In this document: piece by piece, positions 46,058 to 55,170 of the stretch
Numbering within the stretch: position 1 is the stretch's first letter
Layout: every line of letters begins with the position of its first letter
Origin: Vibrio astriarenae
GTDB taxonomy: Bacteria > Pseudomonadota > Gammaproteobacteria > Enterobacterales > Vibrionaceae
DNA: 64,000 nt
Direction of reading: 5' to 3'
Assembly: GCF_010587385.1 (NCBI RefSeq)
Contig: NZ_CP047475.1
Coordinates: forward strand, 2,108,001 to 2,172,000
The notes under the pieces: generated by a model
What the model was told of the DNA's origin: nothing
Database searches by the model: none
What the model saw: the letters and a program-made list of their open reading frames with translations, nothing else
Program-made: the position numbers and the translations under genes

Positions 46058-46696
46058 ATGCAAAGCATAGAAATCGCTATTTTTCTTCAGTTTTTTCTTG
46101 GTTTAGTCGCCGCAGTGAACCCGGTTGGGATCATGCCGGTTTTTGTTTCGTTGACTGGACACATGACTCTTGAGGAAAAACACAAAACCGCCAAGACTGC
46201 CAATATCGCTGTCGCAGTTATTTTGATCACTTCACTTCTCGCTGGCCAAGTACTGCTTGATATGTTCAGTATTTCGCTAGACTCATTTCGAGTCGCAGGC
46301 GGGTTGCTGCTATTGAGTATCGCGTTTTCAATGATGAGCGGTAAACTCGGTGAAGATAAGCAGAACAAACAAGAGAAGTCAGAATATGTCAGTCGTGAGC
46401 AAATTGGCGTAGTTCCTCTCGCGATGCCGCTTATGGCAGGACCTGGTGCAATCAGCTCTACGATTGTTTACGGTTCACGTTACCCTGGCGCGCTTGAAAC
46501 CGTAGGTATCGCTCTAACTGTTATCGCCTTCTGTTTTAGTTCATGGCTGCTGTTCCGTTCTGCGCCACTGATTGTTCGTTTCTTAGGTCAAACCGGAATC
46601 AACGTGATCACACGTATTATGGGCTTGATCTTGGGCGCGCTTGGTATCGAATTTATTGCCAATGGTCTTCGTAACCTATTCCCTGGATTGATGTAA
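46058..46696 (+). CDS. ychE: MarC-family membrane protein YchE
   Basis: Six-segment inner-membrane protein of 212 residues. GKLGEDKQNKQEKSE in the central loop is the same as I recall for E. coli YchE, and NPVGIMPVFVSLTGHM and GLILGALGIEFIANGL are MarC signatures. Its position divergent from adhE is conserved in enterics. Function is unknown despite the MarC name. The ATG at 46058 has a weak site; a TTG 12 nt upstream is the alternative start. Confidence 0.9.
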   Translation: MQSIEIAIFLQFFLGLVAAVNPVGIMPVFVSLTGHMTLEEKHKTAKTANIAVAVILITSLLAGQVLLDMFSISLDSFRVAGGLLLLSIAFSMMSGKLGEDKQNKQEKSEYVSREQIGVVPLAMPLMAGPGAISSTIVYGSRYPGALETVGIALTVIAFCFSSWLLFRSAPLIVRFLGQTGINVITRIMGLILGALGIEFIANGLRNLFPGLM

Positions 46697-46710
46697 CCAT
46701 CACTTTTCGA

Positions 46711-46737
46711 TCGCCTCTAGCCTTCCGCTAGAGGCGA
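46711..46737 (+). terminator. Stem-loop after ychE
   Basis: 11-bp perfect stem TCGCCTCTAGC / GCTAGAGGCGA; T-content afterwards is low. Confidence 0.65.
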
Positions 46738-46815
46738 ACTTGCCTAATGACTTGCCACCCGCTTCGCTAGTATCATACTGAATAGACACACGATAGTGAC
46801 TTGAATGGAATCAGT

Positions 46816-47679
46816 ATGGAACAAGAGCAGCACCCGCACCCTCTCAAAAATAGACTCTATGTCATAATATTCGGCACCCACACCTCAGCGGGTAGAGCGT
46901 TCGACATTGGGTTACTAATCGCTATTTTAACCTCGCTGTGTATTGTCGTTGCTCAATCGGTTCCTGAAATACAGCTTGCCTATGGCGTACCTCTTCACTA
47001 CATAGAACTGGGCTTGACCGGGCTGTTTACTATTGAATACCTAGTCCGCCTCTATTGCTCGCCAAAACCCTTTGCCTACGCTAGAAGTTATTATGGCGTC
47101 GTCGACCTTTTAGCCATTTTACCTACTTATATAGCGCCGTTCGTCCCCGGAGCCTCTTATATGGTGGTGATACGCATGCTACGCATCATGCGTATCTTTC
47201 GTATTCTTCGGTTGGTCGGCTATTTACAAGATTCCAACCTGCTGTTACGCAGTCTGCTTATGGCCCGAAGAAAGGTCTTCATCTTCTTCTCCACCGTAGG
47301 GATTTTAGTCACTATTTTCGGTTCTCTGATCTATGTTATCGAAGGACCAGAACATGGCTTTACGAGTATTCCTAAAAGCATCTACTGGGCAATTGTCACT
47401 ATCACCACCGTCGGCTACGGAGATATCGTTCCCCAAACGGGCCTAGGAAAGACCATTGCATCACTCACTATGCTATTAGGTTACTCCATTTTGGCAGTGC
47501 CAACTGGAATCATCACAGCAGAGCTGAACAACGAGATGAAATCCCACCGTCAACTGGTTAAATGTCCAAACTGTTCAAAGTCTGGACATGAAACCGAAGC
47601 CATGTTTTGTAAATACTGCGGCAGTGAGCTAGCCGACCCTGATCAGCGAGTTGTCCCTGTAGAAACGTCAGACAAATAG
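46816..47679 (+). CDS. Voltage-gated potassium channel with C-terminal zinc ribbon
   Basis: Six-segment K+ channel of 287 residues. The S4 voltage sensor has regularly spaced Arg (RMLRIMRIFRILRL near residues 120-133), the pore filter is TTVGYGD near residue 198, and S6 follows. The C-terminal cytoplasmic tail is short and contains a zinc-ribbon-like pair, CPNC and CKYCG, instead of an RCK or cyclic-nucleotide domain. The ATG has TGGAA 7 nt upstream; an upstream TTG is less likely. It is a single gene, convergent with asd. Confidence 0.87.
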   Translation: MEQEQHPHPLKNRLYVIIFGTHTSAGRAFDIGLLIAILTSLCIVVAQSVPEIQLAYGVPLHYIELGLTGLFTIEYLVRLYCSPKPFAYARSYYGVVDLLAILPTYIAPFVPGASYMVVIRMLRIMRIFRILRLVGYLQDSNLLLRSLLMARRKVFIFFSTVGILVTIFGSLIYVIEGPEHGFTSIPKSIYWAIVTITTVGYGDIVPQTGLGKTIASLTMLLGYSILAVPTGIITAELNNEMKSHRQLVKCPNCSKSGHETEAMFCKYCGSELADPDQRVVPVETSDK

Positions 47680-47701
47680 TTTGCTGCAACGAGTATTGCA
47701 C

Positions 47702-47727
47702 AAAAAAAAGCGCCTACTGGCGCTTCC
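47702..47727. terminator. Terminator between the K+ channel gene and asd
   Basis: 7-bp stem AAGCGCC / GGCGCTT; minus-strand tail TTTTTTTTG for asd, plus-strand tail CCTTTT. Confidence 0.75.
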
Positions 47728-47751
47728 TTTTATCAATTATTCAGTAAATGG

Positions 47752-48867
47752 TTACTGTTTTTCTGCCAAGATAATGCGTAATGTACGACGTAGTGGTTCC
47801 GCAGCACCCCAAAGCAGTTGGTCACCAACGGTGAAGGCATTTAGGAAGTCATCACCCATCGACATCTTACGTAGACGACCAACAGGAATATCCAACGTAC
47901 CTGTCACTTTGGCTGGTGTCAGCTCTTGAGCAGTGATATCACGATCGTTCGGAATCACTTTAACCCAATCATTATGAGTGCCGATCATCTCTTCGATCTC
48001 GTCCATTGGGATTGCTTGCTTAAGCTTGATGGTGAGAGCTTGCGCGTGACAACGCATTGCGCCGATACGCACACAAGTACCATCGATCGGCACTGGTGCA
48101 TCTTGCAAACCTAGGATCTTGTTCGCTTCAACGCCCGCTTTCCACTCTTCTTTGCTTTGACCATTATCACGCTTCACATCAATCCATGGAATCAGTGAGC
48201 CCGCTAGAGGCACACCAAATTGATCGACTGGGAATGAATCTGCACGCATGGTTTCTGCGACTTTCTTGTCGATATCAAGAATTGAAGAAGCCGGGTTCGC
48301 TAACTCTGACGCAACCGATTCTTTGATTGTGCCCATCTGTGAAATCAGCTCACGCATGTTCTTAGCACCAGCACCTGAAGCGGCTTGATACGTCATTGCG
48401 CTCATCCACTCAACATGGCCTTTCTCGTACAAGCCACCCAGGGCCATGAGCATCAAGCTCACGGTACAGTTACCGCCGACAAAGGTATTCGTTCCACCGT
48501 GAATACCTTCTTGGATTTGCTTCATATTCACTGGGTCAAGAGTAATGATAGAGTCACTCGCCATACGAAGAGTAGAAGCTGCATCAATCCAGTAGCCTTT
48601 CCAGCCTGCTTGACGAAGTGCTGGATACACTTTTTCAGTGTAACCACCGCCTTGACAGGTAATCACGGCATCTAGTTGTTTTAAAGCATCAATATCAAAC
48701 GCATCTTGAAGAAGACCTGCTTCTTTACCAAGATTCGGGGCTGGGATACCCACTTGCGAGGTACTAAAGAAGACCGGTTCGATAAGATCAAAATCTCGCT
48801 CTTCAACCATGCGCTGCATCAGGACAGAGCCCACCATGCCACGCCAACCAACTAGACCAACTCTCAT
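47752..48867 (-). CDS. asd: Aspartate-semialdehyde dehydrogenase
   Basis: NADPH-dependent enzyme of the aspartate pathway (lysine, methionine, threonine, diaminopimelate), 371 residues, of the long gammaproteobacterial type. The NADP loop is [17 protein letters not shown] at the start, the catalytic Cys is in GGNCTVSLM near residue 134, and the C-terminus [14 protein letters not shown] is conserved. The ATG is used; a GTG 12 nt upstream is open in frame. I saw no lysine riboswitch in the short upstream gap. It is alone on this strand, bounded by terminators. Confidence 0.96.
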   Translation of the reverse strand: MRVGLVGWRGMVGSVLMQRMVEERDFDLIEPVFFSTSQVGIPAPNLGKEAGLLQDAFDIDALKQLDAVITCQGGGYTEKVYPALRQAGWKGYWIDAASTLRMASDSIITLDPVNMKQIQEGIHGGTNTFVGGNCTVSLMLMALGGLYEKGHVEWMSAMTYQAASGAGAKNMRELISQMGTIKESVASELANPASSILDIDKKVAETMRADSFPVDQFGVPLAGSLIPWIDVKRDNGQSKEEWKAGVEANKILGLQDAPVPIDGTCVRIGAMRCHAQALTIKLKQAIPMDEIEEMIGTHNDWVKVIPNDRDITAQELTPAKVTGTLDIPVGRLRKMSMGDDFLNAFTVGDQLLWGAAEPLRRTLRIILAEKQ

Positions 48868-48898
48868 AAGCTTTCGCACTCCATGTCAAAACGGTAAA

Positions 48899-48935
48899 TA
48901 AAAAAGGGAAACCTCAGTAATAAAGATTTCCCTTT
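48899..48935 (-). terminator. Terminator of the coiled-coil lipoprotein gene
   Basis: 9-bp stem AAAGGGAAA / TTTCCCTTT; minus-strand tail TTTTTATTTACC. Confidence 0.75.
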
Positions 48936-49004
48936 CAAAGCGCAAGTGTTATTTCACCCACACACATTTTTTAACGATTTTTTATGCACAACCCCGATGA
49001 GTTG

Positions 49005-50192
49005 TTACCCATTGCTTGTCTTTATGGCACTGCGTTTACCCAACATATAACCTAAGCCAAGTGGTGCAAAGAAAATCGCAGTAATGAATAAAATAAAGTA
49101 GATGATCGTACTCTTAATCAACTCGATGAGCTTATCCATCGCCAGTGTAAGCACATCTTGCGAAACTTGATCGAGCTCTTGTGTCAGCATTTGTCGCTGC
49201 TCTGAAACGATACCTGCAATCGCTTGGCGTTCGCGTTCCACCAAAGCAATCAACTCCAGCCGTTCACGCTCTACCATCACGTCCAAAGCTTGACGCTCTT
49301 GAGACAGCTTACCCAGTTGTTCCGTGGTTTTACTATCAATATCATCGACTAATGGTTGCAGCTCTACCGCCATGTAAGCAGCAAGGTTACGCATATACTC
49401 TGGGTTATTCTCTACAAAGTCCTGGAAAGATTCTGAGGTTGCTTTAAGTGTTTCCAACGCACTCGATACGTCTTCCGCAGTGAGGTCACTGTTAAGTGCC
49501 ACTAGCTCCGCTTTCCAACCAATAAGTTTTGGTGTTTGTTGAGAGACTAAGCTCAGGCGATCGGATACATCTCCCATCGCCTCTGCCATCGTGCCAACAC
49601 TGGTGACCGCTTCCTCTGTAGACAACCCATTAAACTCAAGCCAACTGCGATAAGAAGGAGTCTGAATAAAACGAATTTCATCAAAAGGGTGCGCTTGGCT
49701 GAACTGCTCTACAAACTCTTTTGATGAATTGAACAGGCTGCGAGACATTAACATGCTCGCGAGTTGCTCGATTTCTGCCAACAACTTAGTGGATGTTTGA
49801 CCGGGTAATTGCGATTCAAAGAGCGCCATTCCCTGTTCAGTCTTAAAAAACTCATCCATCTGTTTGGTGAACACCCAGCTATCAATTAAGCCCGCTTGTG
49901 GCGATGCTTGATAAACGGCGCGCTGCAGCCCCTCTTGCGCATTGATTTTCCACAACAAGACATAAGACTGATGGTAGCGATCATCCACTAAGTATTGCTC
50001 TTTGAGTAAATCAGCGTTTTGCTCCACTTGTGAAAAGAACGAAAGCGCATACTCTCGAGTCAATAAGCGGGTCGCTAACTCTTGCTGAGTCAGTGGCGTG
50101 GTTTGGTTGTCAATTTTAACTTCTAGTAAGGAGCAACCGCTCAAAGTAGTGACCATCAATAGAATGGGTAACCATAAATGCTTTTTAATCAC
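49005..50192 (-). CDS. Lipoprotein with coiled coil and C-terminal membrane anchor, unknown function
   Basis: Protein of 395 residues, family not recognised. It opens with a lipoprotein signal and lipobox LSGC (Cys at about residue 20), has a helical middle domain, then a coiled coil around residues 295-345 rich in Glu/Arg/Gln (VERERLELIALVERERQAI), and a hydrophobic segment at about 360-382 before a basic tail (GKRSAIKTSNG). If both lipidation and the C-terminal segment are real, the protein spans from outer-leaflet lipid anchor to a cytoplasmic tail. It lies between asd and an HPt gene on the same strand, 240 nt apart. Confidence 0.6.
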   Translation of the reverse strand: MIKKHLWLPILLMVTTLSGCSLLEVKIDNQTTPLTQQELATRLLTREYALSFFSQVEQNADLLKEQYLVDDRYHQSYVLLWKINAQEGLQRAVYQASPQAGLIDSWVFTKQMDEFFKTEQGMALFESQLPGQTSTKLLAEIEQLASMLMSRSLFNSSKEFVEQFSQAHPFDEIRFIQTPSYRSWLEFNGLSTEEAVTSVGTMAEAMGDVSDRLSLVSQQTPKLIGWKAELVALNSDLTAEDVSSALETLKATSESFQDFVENNPEYMRNLAAYMAVELQPLVDDIDSKTTEQLGKLSQERQALDVMVERERLELIALVERERQAIAGIVSEQRQMLTQELDQVSQDVLTLAMDKLIELIKSTIIYFILFITAIFFAPLGLGYMLGKRSAIKTSNG

Positions 50193-50430
50193 ACTGTAGC
50201 CTTAAACATTGTACTAACTAATAGATTGGATTAACCAACGGATAGTAATAATCAAGAAAGAGCAGTGACAAGCTAAACACTCGTCCCGTCTTATTTTTGT
50301 GGCGTGATTAGACCAAAAACGACTTTACAGCACAAACAAAAAGAGGCCCGTATTTCAATTCTTATAAACGACGCTACTTTTACTGGCTAAACCATCCATC
50401 CGAGTGATATTTTTAATAAAAATGAATGGC

Positions 50431-51651
50431 CTAGGTATATTGTTTAGCGCTCTCTACCGTTTGGGCTAGATATTTGGCGAGCTGGTCGAGTTCGGCTTCA
50501 CTCGTCACTCGCCCCTGTTTGATGTTCGCTTCAATGATAGTCGCAATCTCTTTTAGTGGTGATGCCCCGATACTCGCAGCCACCCCCTTCAAACTGTGTG
50601 CTGCGCGCATTGCTTCAGGATCTTGCTGTGCAATAAGATCACCGATTTTCTGAGCATCACCTTTATGGTCTTCAACAAATACACCCAATAAGAGTGCTAC
50701 TGATTCTTTGTCACCATTGACGGAATCGAGCATATAGTCGTAATCCACTTTACTCACCGCCTCAGGGCTACTCTGCATCGTTTCGGCATCCCTCTCTTCA
50801 TAAGACGCCGATTGAGGAGGATTGGAAGAGCTATCGTTCGACACCGATTGTCCCTCAGAGACAGATTTCGAACTCCCTATTGGTGACGGGCTAGCGACTC
50901 TTGGTTTGTTTGAGTGATCAAACAGAAGTAAGAACGCCGGAATAAAGCCAACCAACGCAAAAGCAATGCCGCCGTTACGAATATGACTCAACAACTCTTG
51001 GCGCAAATCCGTAACGTAACGACTCACCTCAAACTCAACCAACTGCTCAATTAAGTAGGCTCCTTGCGCATAGGCACCCAGAGTATCGGAGCTCTCTGCT
51101 AATATCCTTTGAAACGGTACTCGGTCGTGTTCTGGTAATGTTAAAGACGCGGTATAAAGTCGATCCAAATCTCGATAGACATAGGCATTTGAGCTGGTAT
51201 CACCAAACATCGCAATAAAGGTCAGTGAGCCCAATTCGGTAAGCAATGCATGAACCTTAGGGTCCGTTTTGTACTGCTCCATCAGGCGGCCAAGCGTATC
51301 AAGAAGATCAACCACTTGCAGCTGGTTGTCACTAAGCTGCTCAGTAAGTCGAGTAAAACGCTCAACCAAAAGCATTAACTGATTCACATCATGGGTGAAA
51401 AGTGCATTTTGTTGCGAAGAGAGTAACTCTAACTTCAGGGAGTTAATCAAGTGTGTTGATAGGGCAAGATGATCTAAATGATTGGTTTGATAGACAGGCT
51501 CTATACTCACCAGTGTCCGTGTCTGTTGAATTTCACTATCTAACTCCTCGAGTGCGGTGAGAATGGCATACTCTCCACGAATCCAGATAATACCGGTTAT
51601 CGTCGCTAAAGCCCAAATGACTAACGCTATGTAACCCTTGTGAAATTTCAT
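50431..51651 (-). CDS. Membrane-anchored HPt phosphotransfer protein
   Basis: Protein of 406 residues with two membrane segments (about 7-26 and 225-247) enclosing a helical periplasmic domain of about 200 residues, then a low-complexity Ser/Pro linker, and a C-terminal HPt domain at about 318-406 with the phospho-accepting His in AAHSLKG. There is no kinase or receiver domain, so it looks like a hybrid sensor stripped to its input and phosphotransfer ends. No kinase or response regulator is adjacent. The ATG has AAGGAC upstream; a GTG 36 nt earlier is open but unlikely. Confidence 0.75.
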   Translation of the reverse strand: MKFHKGYIALVIWALATITGIIWIRGEYAILTALEELDSEIQQTRTLVSIEPVYQTNHLDHLALSTHLINSLKLELLSSQQNALFTHDVNQLMLLVERFTRLTEQLSDNQLQVVDLLDTLGRLMEQYKTDPKVHALLTELGSLTFIAMFGDTSSNAYVYRDLDRLYTASLTLPEHDRVPFQRILAESSDTLGAYAQGAYLIEQLVEFEVSRYVTDLRQELLSHIRNGGIAFALVGFIPAFLLLFDHSNKPRVASPSPIGSSKSVSEGQSVSNDSSSNPPQSASYEERDAETMQSSPEAVSKVDYDYMLDSVNGDKESVALLLGVFVEDHKGDAQKIGDLIAQQDPEAMRAAHSLKGVAASIGASPLKEIATIIEANIKQGRVTSEAELDQLAKYLAQTVESAKQYT

Positions 51652-51699
51652 CCTTGTCCTTAAGAAATTGAGTGCACCCGGTTTCACGTTAAACTAAAA

Positions 51700-51725
51700 A
51701 AAAAGAGAGAGCAAACGCCCTCTCC
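51700..51725 (-). terminator. Intrinsic terminator of yejK
   Basis: Minus strand AGAGGGC-GTTT-GCTCTCT followed by CTTTTTTTTT. Confidence 0.8.
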
Positions 51726-51741
51726 CATTTATCGATCACAA

Positions 51742-52746
51742 TCAATTCGATTGACGCGTCAACTGGTCTTTTAGATTAGGTGGACACCCCTTGATAGTCA
51801 GGGTGTCAGTCTCTTGATCATAGAAGACGCGCTCACCGAGTAGTAGGCTGTCGAAACTCAAGTTCAATCCACCACCAGCACCAACGTATTTCGTTAGTTT
51901 ACGCACAGTTGTTCGATCTGCTGGGAAGCTCTCTTCCAGTTCATAGCCTTGAGATTGAGTAAACTCTTGGAACGAACTACCAGAGTCTGTTGGTGGAAGC
52001 TCACCTGATAGCTCAGTTAGCTGAATCTCATCGCCCGCCTTTAGCTGCTCGGTACAGTACGTCGCCACTTGCTTCTTGTATTCCGTGGTTTCTTGCTTGT
52101 CTAACTGCGCATCGGCACAAAAGTCTTCCACCGCTTGCATCAATACAAGGTTCTGCTGCTTACTGTCTAAGCCAACTTCCGCCTGCAAAAAGTCTAGGAA
52201 AAAGTCAGCGACTTTGCGCCCTACACGCCCCTTTATATAGGTAAGGTAACGGTTTGACTCTTTATCCGTGTCGTAAGTAGATAGATCAAGACGTGCCGCA
52301 ATATCCATTTTATTAATATCTAGGTAGTCTGTCGCACTGATATCTAGCCCTTCCGTCACTTTAAGGCTCTGGTTGGATGGTAAAATACCGATGAAAAGGT
52401 AATCAGTAGCCAAAGACTGATACTCAGCTAATACAAAAATACCTTCGTCGGCAAACGGGTACTTACTTAGCTCTTGCTTTAAGCTCTCACCACACTGTTG
52501 AGAAAACTCGTAAAAGCTCATCTCGTCTTTGCGAAATGTATCAAGGCGCTGTTGAAACTCGCTATCGTTCTTGAACAAACCAAAGCCCTTGCCTGCTTTG
52601 GCATTGAATGTACGGTGCAATTCAGCCACTAAATTTTCACTCGATTGATCGAGGTCTAACGCGTCAGCGCGATAATTAACGACCAATTCTTCCTGATCGT
52701 TCTTACTTAGTTGGTGCAAAATGATGTTAGAAAGCTGCAGACTCAT
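51742..52746 (-). CDS. yejK: Nucleoid-associated protein YejK (NdpA)
   Basis: Nucleoid-associated protein of 334 residues; E. coli YejK binds topoisomerase IV and modulates it. The N-terminus MSLQLSNIILHQLSKNDQEEL, here quoted to residue 20 as MSLQLSNIILHQLSKNDQEE, and the central YLTYIKGRVGRKVADFF segment are family signatures. It is divergent from yejL-yejM, the conserved arrangement. Confidence 0.94.
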   Translation of the reverse strand: MSLQLSNIILHQLSKNDQEELVVNYRADALDLDQSSENLVAELHRTFNAKAGKGFGLFKNDSEFQQRLDTFRKDEMSFYEFSQQCGESLKQELSKYPFADEGIFVLAEYQSLATDYLFIGILPSNQSLKVTEGLDISATDYLDINKMDIAARLDLSTYDTDKESNRYLTYIKGRVGRKVADFFLDFLQAEVGLDSKQQNLVLMQAVEDFCADAQLDKQETTEYKKQVATYCTEQLKAGDEIQLTELSGELPPTDSGSSFQEFTQSQGYELEESFPADRTTVRKLTKYVGAGGGLNLSFDSLLLGERVFYDQETDTLTIKGCPPNLKDQLTRQSN

Positions 52747-52833
52747 AGGATTTGAAGTAATCTTGGTTTAGTTAGCGGGTCTAGTAGGTTATCATAAGAC
52801 GTTTTTACTATCATATATACATGTAGAGTTTCT

Positions 52834-53058
52834 ATGCCAATTACATCTAAATACAGTGACGAACAAGTTGAGCAAATCCTAGCAGAGGTTGCCGCTATCC
52901 TTGAAAAGCACCAAGCATCACCTGAATTGTCTCTGATGATTGCAGGTAATATTGCAACTAATGTCTTAAATCAAAACGTTGCACCTTCACAGCGTAAGGC
53001 GATTGCTGATAAATTTGCTCAAGCTCTTGTTTCTTCTCTAGAAGATAAAGCTCACTAA
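52834..53058 (+). CDS. yejL: YejL-family protein (DUF1414)
   Basis: Small helical cytoplasmic protein of 74 residues of unknown function. [19 protein letters not shown] and [18 protein letters not shown] are the family stretches. It is divergent from yejK and sits 25 nt before yejM, as in E. coli, so it is probably co-transcribed with yejM. Confidence 0.92.
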   Translation: MPITSKYSDEQVEQILAEVAAILEKHQASPELSLMIAGNIATNVLNQNVAPSQRKAIADKFAQALVSSLEDKAH

Positions 53059-53083
53059 TACGTTGGATAAAAGAACAGCACTT

Positions 53084-54859
53084 ATGGTAGATAGTGGAAA
53101 TTCCTATTCGGAACGCGTTTCTCGCCTTGTAGGATGGGGACATTGGTTTGCATTTTTCAATATCATTGCAGCCATGCTTATTGGTACGCGCTATATCGTG
53201 CAGTCACCATGGCCTGAAACTCTATTTGGTCAGTTCTATTTAGCTGTCTCTTGGGTTGGTCATTTTGGCTTTTTGGTGTTTGCCCTATACCTCCTGGTGC
53301 TGTTCCCTCTGACATTTTTAGTCCCCTCGCGCAAGCTGCTCCGCCTTATTGCGGTGCTGTTTGCAACAATTGGACTTACCGTTTTACTGATTGATACTCA
53401 AGCCTATCAGTCTATCAACCTGCACCTAAACCCCGTTGTTTGGGAGTTGCTGTTCACCGATGACGCGTCTCCAGTCAGTCGTGACATTCAGCATCTGTTT
53501 ATTGTTTTACCCTTAATTTTTTTACTGCAACTCGGTTTGTCTGAGTGGGTATGGCGAAAGCAGCGTAAGCTATCTCAGCGTCACATTGGTCGTCCTATCG
53601 CTTCCATTTACTTTATCTGCTTCATTATCAGCCACTTGAGCTACATGTGGGCAGACGTCTCATTCTATGAGCCAATTACTAAGCAACGTGCTAACTTCCC
53701 GCTCTCTTACCCAATGACAGCGAAATCGTTCATGGAAAAACACGGTATTCTTGACCGTGAAGAGTACGAACGACGCCTCAAAGAGAATGAAGCACGTGGT
53801 GATGAAATTAAATACCCATTGGAATCTATTGTCTTTGAGCGACGTGCCAACCCGCTCAATGTTTTGGTGATTAGTGTCAATAATCTCCGAGCGGACGCTT
53901 TAAACCAATACGCAATGCCATTCACTTATCGCTATGCAAACAATGCCCTTTCGTTTACTGAGCACTACAGCTCTAGCAACGACGTGCAAGGTATCTTTGG
54001 CCTATTCTACGGACTGCCAACCAGCTATCTAAGCAGTGTTGCAAACCAAGATGAACGCTCCATTTTGCTCTCTACAATGGCAGAAAATGAGTACCAATTT
54101 GGGCTATTCAGCGGTGATAACTTTGATGACGACCTATACAAGCAAGTGGTCTTCAAGGATATGCCAATCATCAATGTTGAAAACGATGAACAAATTGCAC
54201 AAGCCTGGGGCGAGTGGGCAGCAGAGCAAACTGATGAACCATGGTTTAGCTTTATCGAACTCACTACCGTCGAGCAATTTAATCCTGTCGCGGAATACAA
54301 AGGGTCAACACGAGATATCCTTCGCCAAGGATACGCCGAATCTGTTCGTCAAGCTGACGAGCAATTACGCCAACTGTTTGAACAACTTGCGTTGTTAGAA
54401 GATAAAGATGAGACAGTCGTCGTTATCACATCTAACCACGGTATTGAGTTTAATGAGACGGAGACCAATAGTTGGGGTGCTGGCTCAAACTACAGCAAAT
54501 ACCAGCTTTCTGTGCCGCTTGTCATCAAGTGGCCGGGTAAGCTCTCTGCACAGTATGACCATGCGACGAGTCACCTTGATATCTCGGTTACATTAATGGA
54601 AGAGCTGCTTGGTGCGTCATCCAACCCAAGTGATTACAGTAGTGGTCGTAACCTGTTTAATGAGCGCAAACGAAATTGGGTCATTGCCGGTAATAACTCC
54701 GAGCTAGCACTACTGACCAAACGCAACACAACGGTTGTTGACCGCTTTGGCAACTTTAAGATCTACGACGAGCAGTATCGCCGCTTGAAAGATGCAAGCC
54801 CAACGCTACCCGTACTGATGCAAGGCCTGACAGAGCTGCAACGCTTCTATAACGACTAG
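53084..54859 (+). CDS. yejM: Inner-membrane protein YejM/PbgA (LapC)
   Basis: Regulator of lipopolysaccharide synthesis: in enterics it binds LapB and LPS and controls LpxC degradation. The 591-residue protein has five N-terminal membrane segments (first near VGWGHWFAFFNIIAAMLIG) and a periplasmic sulfatase-like domain from about residue 250. The position that would bind metal in true sulfatases reads SVNNLRADAL, with Asn where Asp is usual, consistent with a non-enzymatic role. The ATG aligns with the E. coli N-terminus; a TTG 21 nt upstream is open. Confidence 0.93.
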   Translation: MVDSGNSYSERVSRLVGWGHWFAFFNIIAAMLIGTRYIVQSPWPETLFGQFYLAVSWVGHFGFLVFALYLLVLFPLTFLVPSRKLLRLIAVLFATIGLTVLLIDTQAYQSINLHLNPVVWELLFTDDASPVSRDIQHLFIVLPLIFLLQLGLSEWVWRKQRKLSQRHIGRPIASIYFICFIISHLSYMWADVSFYEPITKQRANFPLSYPMTAKSFMEKHGILDREEYERRLKENEARGDEIKYPLESIVFERRANPLNVLVISVNNLRADALNQYAMPFTYRYANNALSFTEHYSSSNDVQGIFGLFYGLPTSYLSSVANQDERSILLSTMAENEYQFGLFSGDNFDDDLYKQVVFKDMPIINVENDEQIAQAWGEWAAEQTDEPWFSFIELTTVEQFNPVAEYKGSTRDILRQGYAESVRQADEQLRQLFEQLALLEDKDETVVVITSNHGIEFNETETNSWGAGSNYSKYQLSVPLVIKWPGKLSAQYDHATSHLDISVTLMEELLGASSNPSDYSSGRNLFNERKRNWVIAGNNSELALLTKRNTTVVDRFGNFKIYDEQYRRLKDASPTLPVLMQGLTELQRFYND

Positions 54860-54963
54860 CAATGAATCTCGCGTGTTACACTGTGAGCTAGATTCTAAAA
54901 ACGCTATTTTTCAACACGTTAACCACTTGACGATCGATAAGCTCATGATACTATCTTGCTTAT

Positions 54964-55040
54964 CGGACTGTAGCGCAGCTTGGTAGCGCACCGTCATGGG
55001 GTGTCGGGGGTCGTGGGTTCAAATCCCGCCAGTCCGACCA
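54964..55040 (+). tRNA. tRNA-Pro (GGG)
   Basis: 77-nt tRNA with acceptor CGGACTG / CAGTCCG, D-arm, anticodon loop ATGGGGT (anticodon GGG), T-loop GGTTCAAATCC and encoded CCA. The anticodon arm has one T-T mismatch, which I also recall in E. coli proL. A strong terminator follows directly. Confidence 0.96.
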
Positions 55041-55047
55041 GACACAG

Positions 55048-55077
55048 AAAAGGTCAGCTTTTGCTGACCTTTTTTTC
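55048..55077. terminator. Bidirectional terminator after tRNA-Pro
   Basis: 11-bp stem AAAAGGTCAGC / GCTGACCTTTT with T-tails on both strands (plus TTTTCG, minus TTTTCTG). It also closes the tiny-ORF transcript on the minus strand. Confidence 0.88.
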
Positions 55078-55079
55078 GT

Positions 55080-55169
55080 TTAACGCTTATCACTTGTGTG
55101 TATGCCTGCCCCCGCGATACACGTTGCCACCAACATAATCATCACATCAAGGACTGCAGGTATCAGCAT
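55080..55169 (-). CDS. Tiny membrane-protein ORF 2 (29 residues)
   Basis: Begins MLIPAVLDVMIMLVATCIAG and ends HTSDKR: one hydrophobic segment followed by a charged tail. GGGAGG lies 6 nt before the ATG, and this site is formed by the last codons of the preceding tiny ORF, so translation is probably coupled. The stop is 3 nt before the bidirectional terminator. Too short for ordinary gene callers. Family not recognised. Confidence 0.5.
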   Translation of the reverse strand: MLIPAVLDVMIMLVATCIAGAGIHTSDKR

Positions 55170-55170
55170 A

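Noticed and set aside
48868..49004. Search for a lysine riboswitch before asd
   Set aside because: The gap is short and mostly occupied by the terminator of the gene on the same strand upstream.
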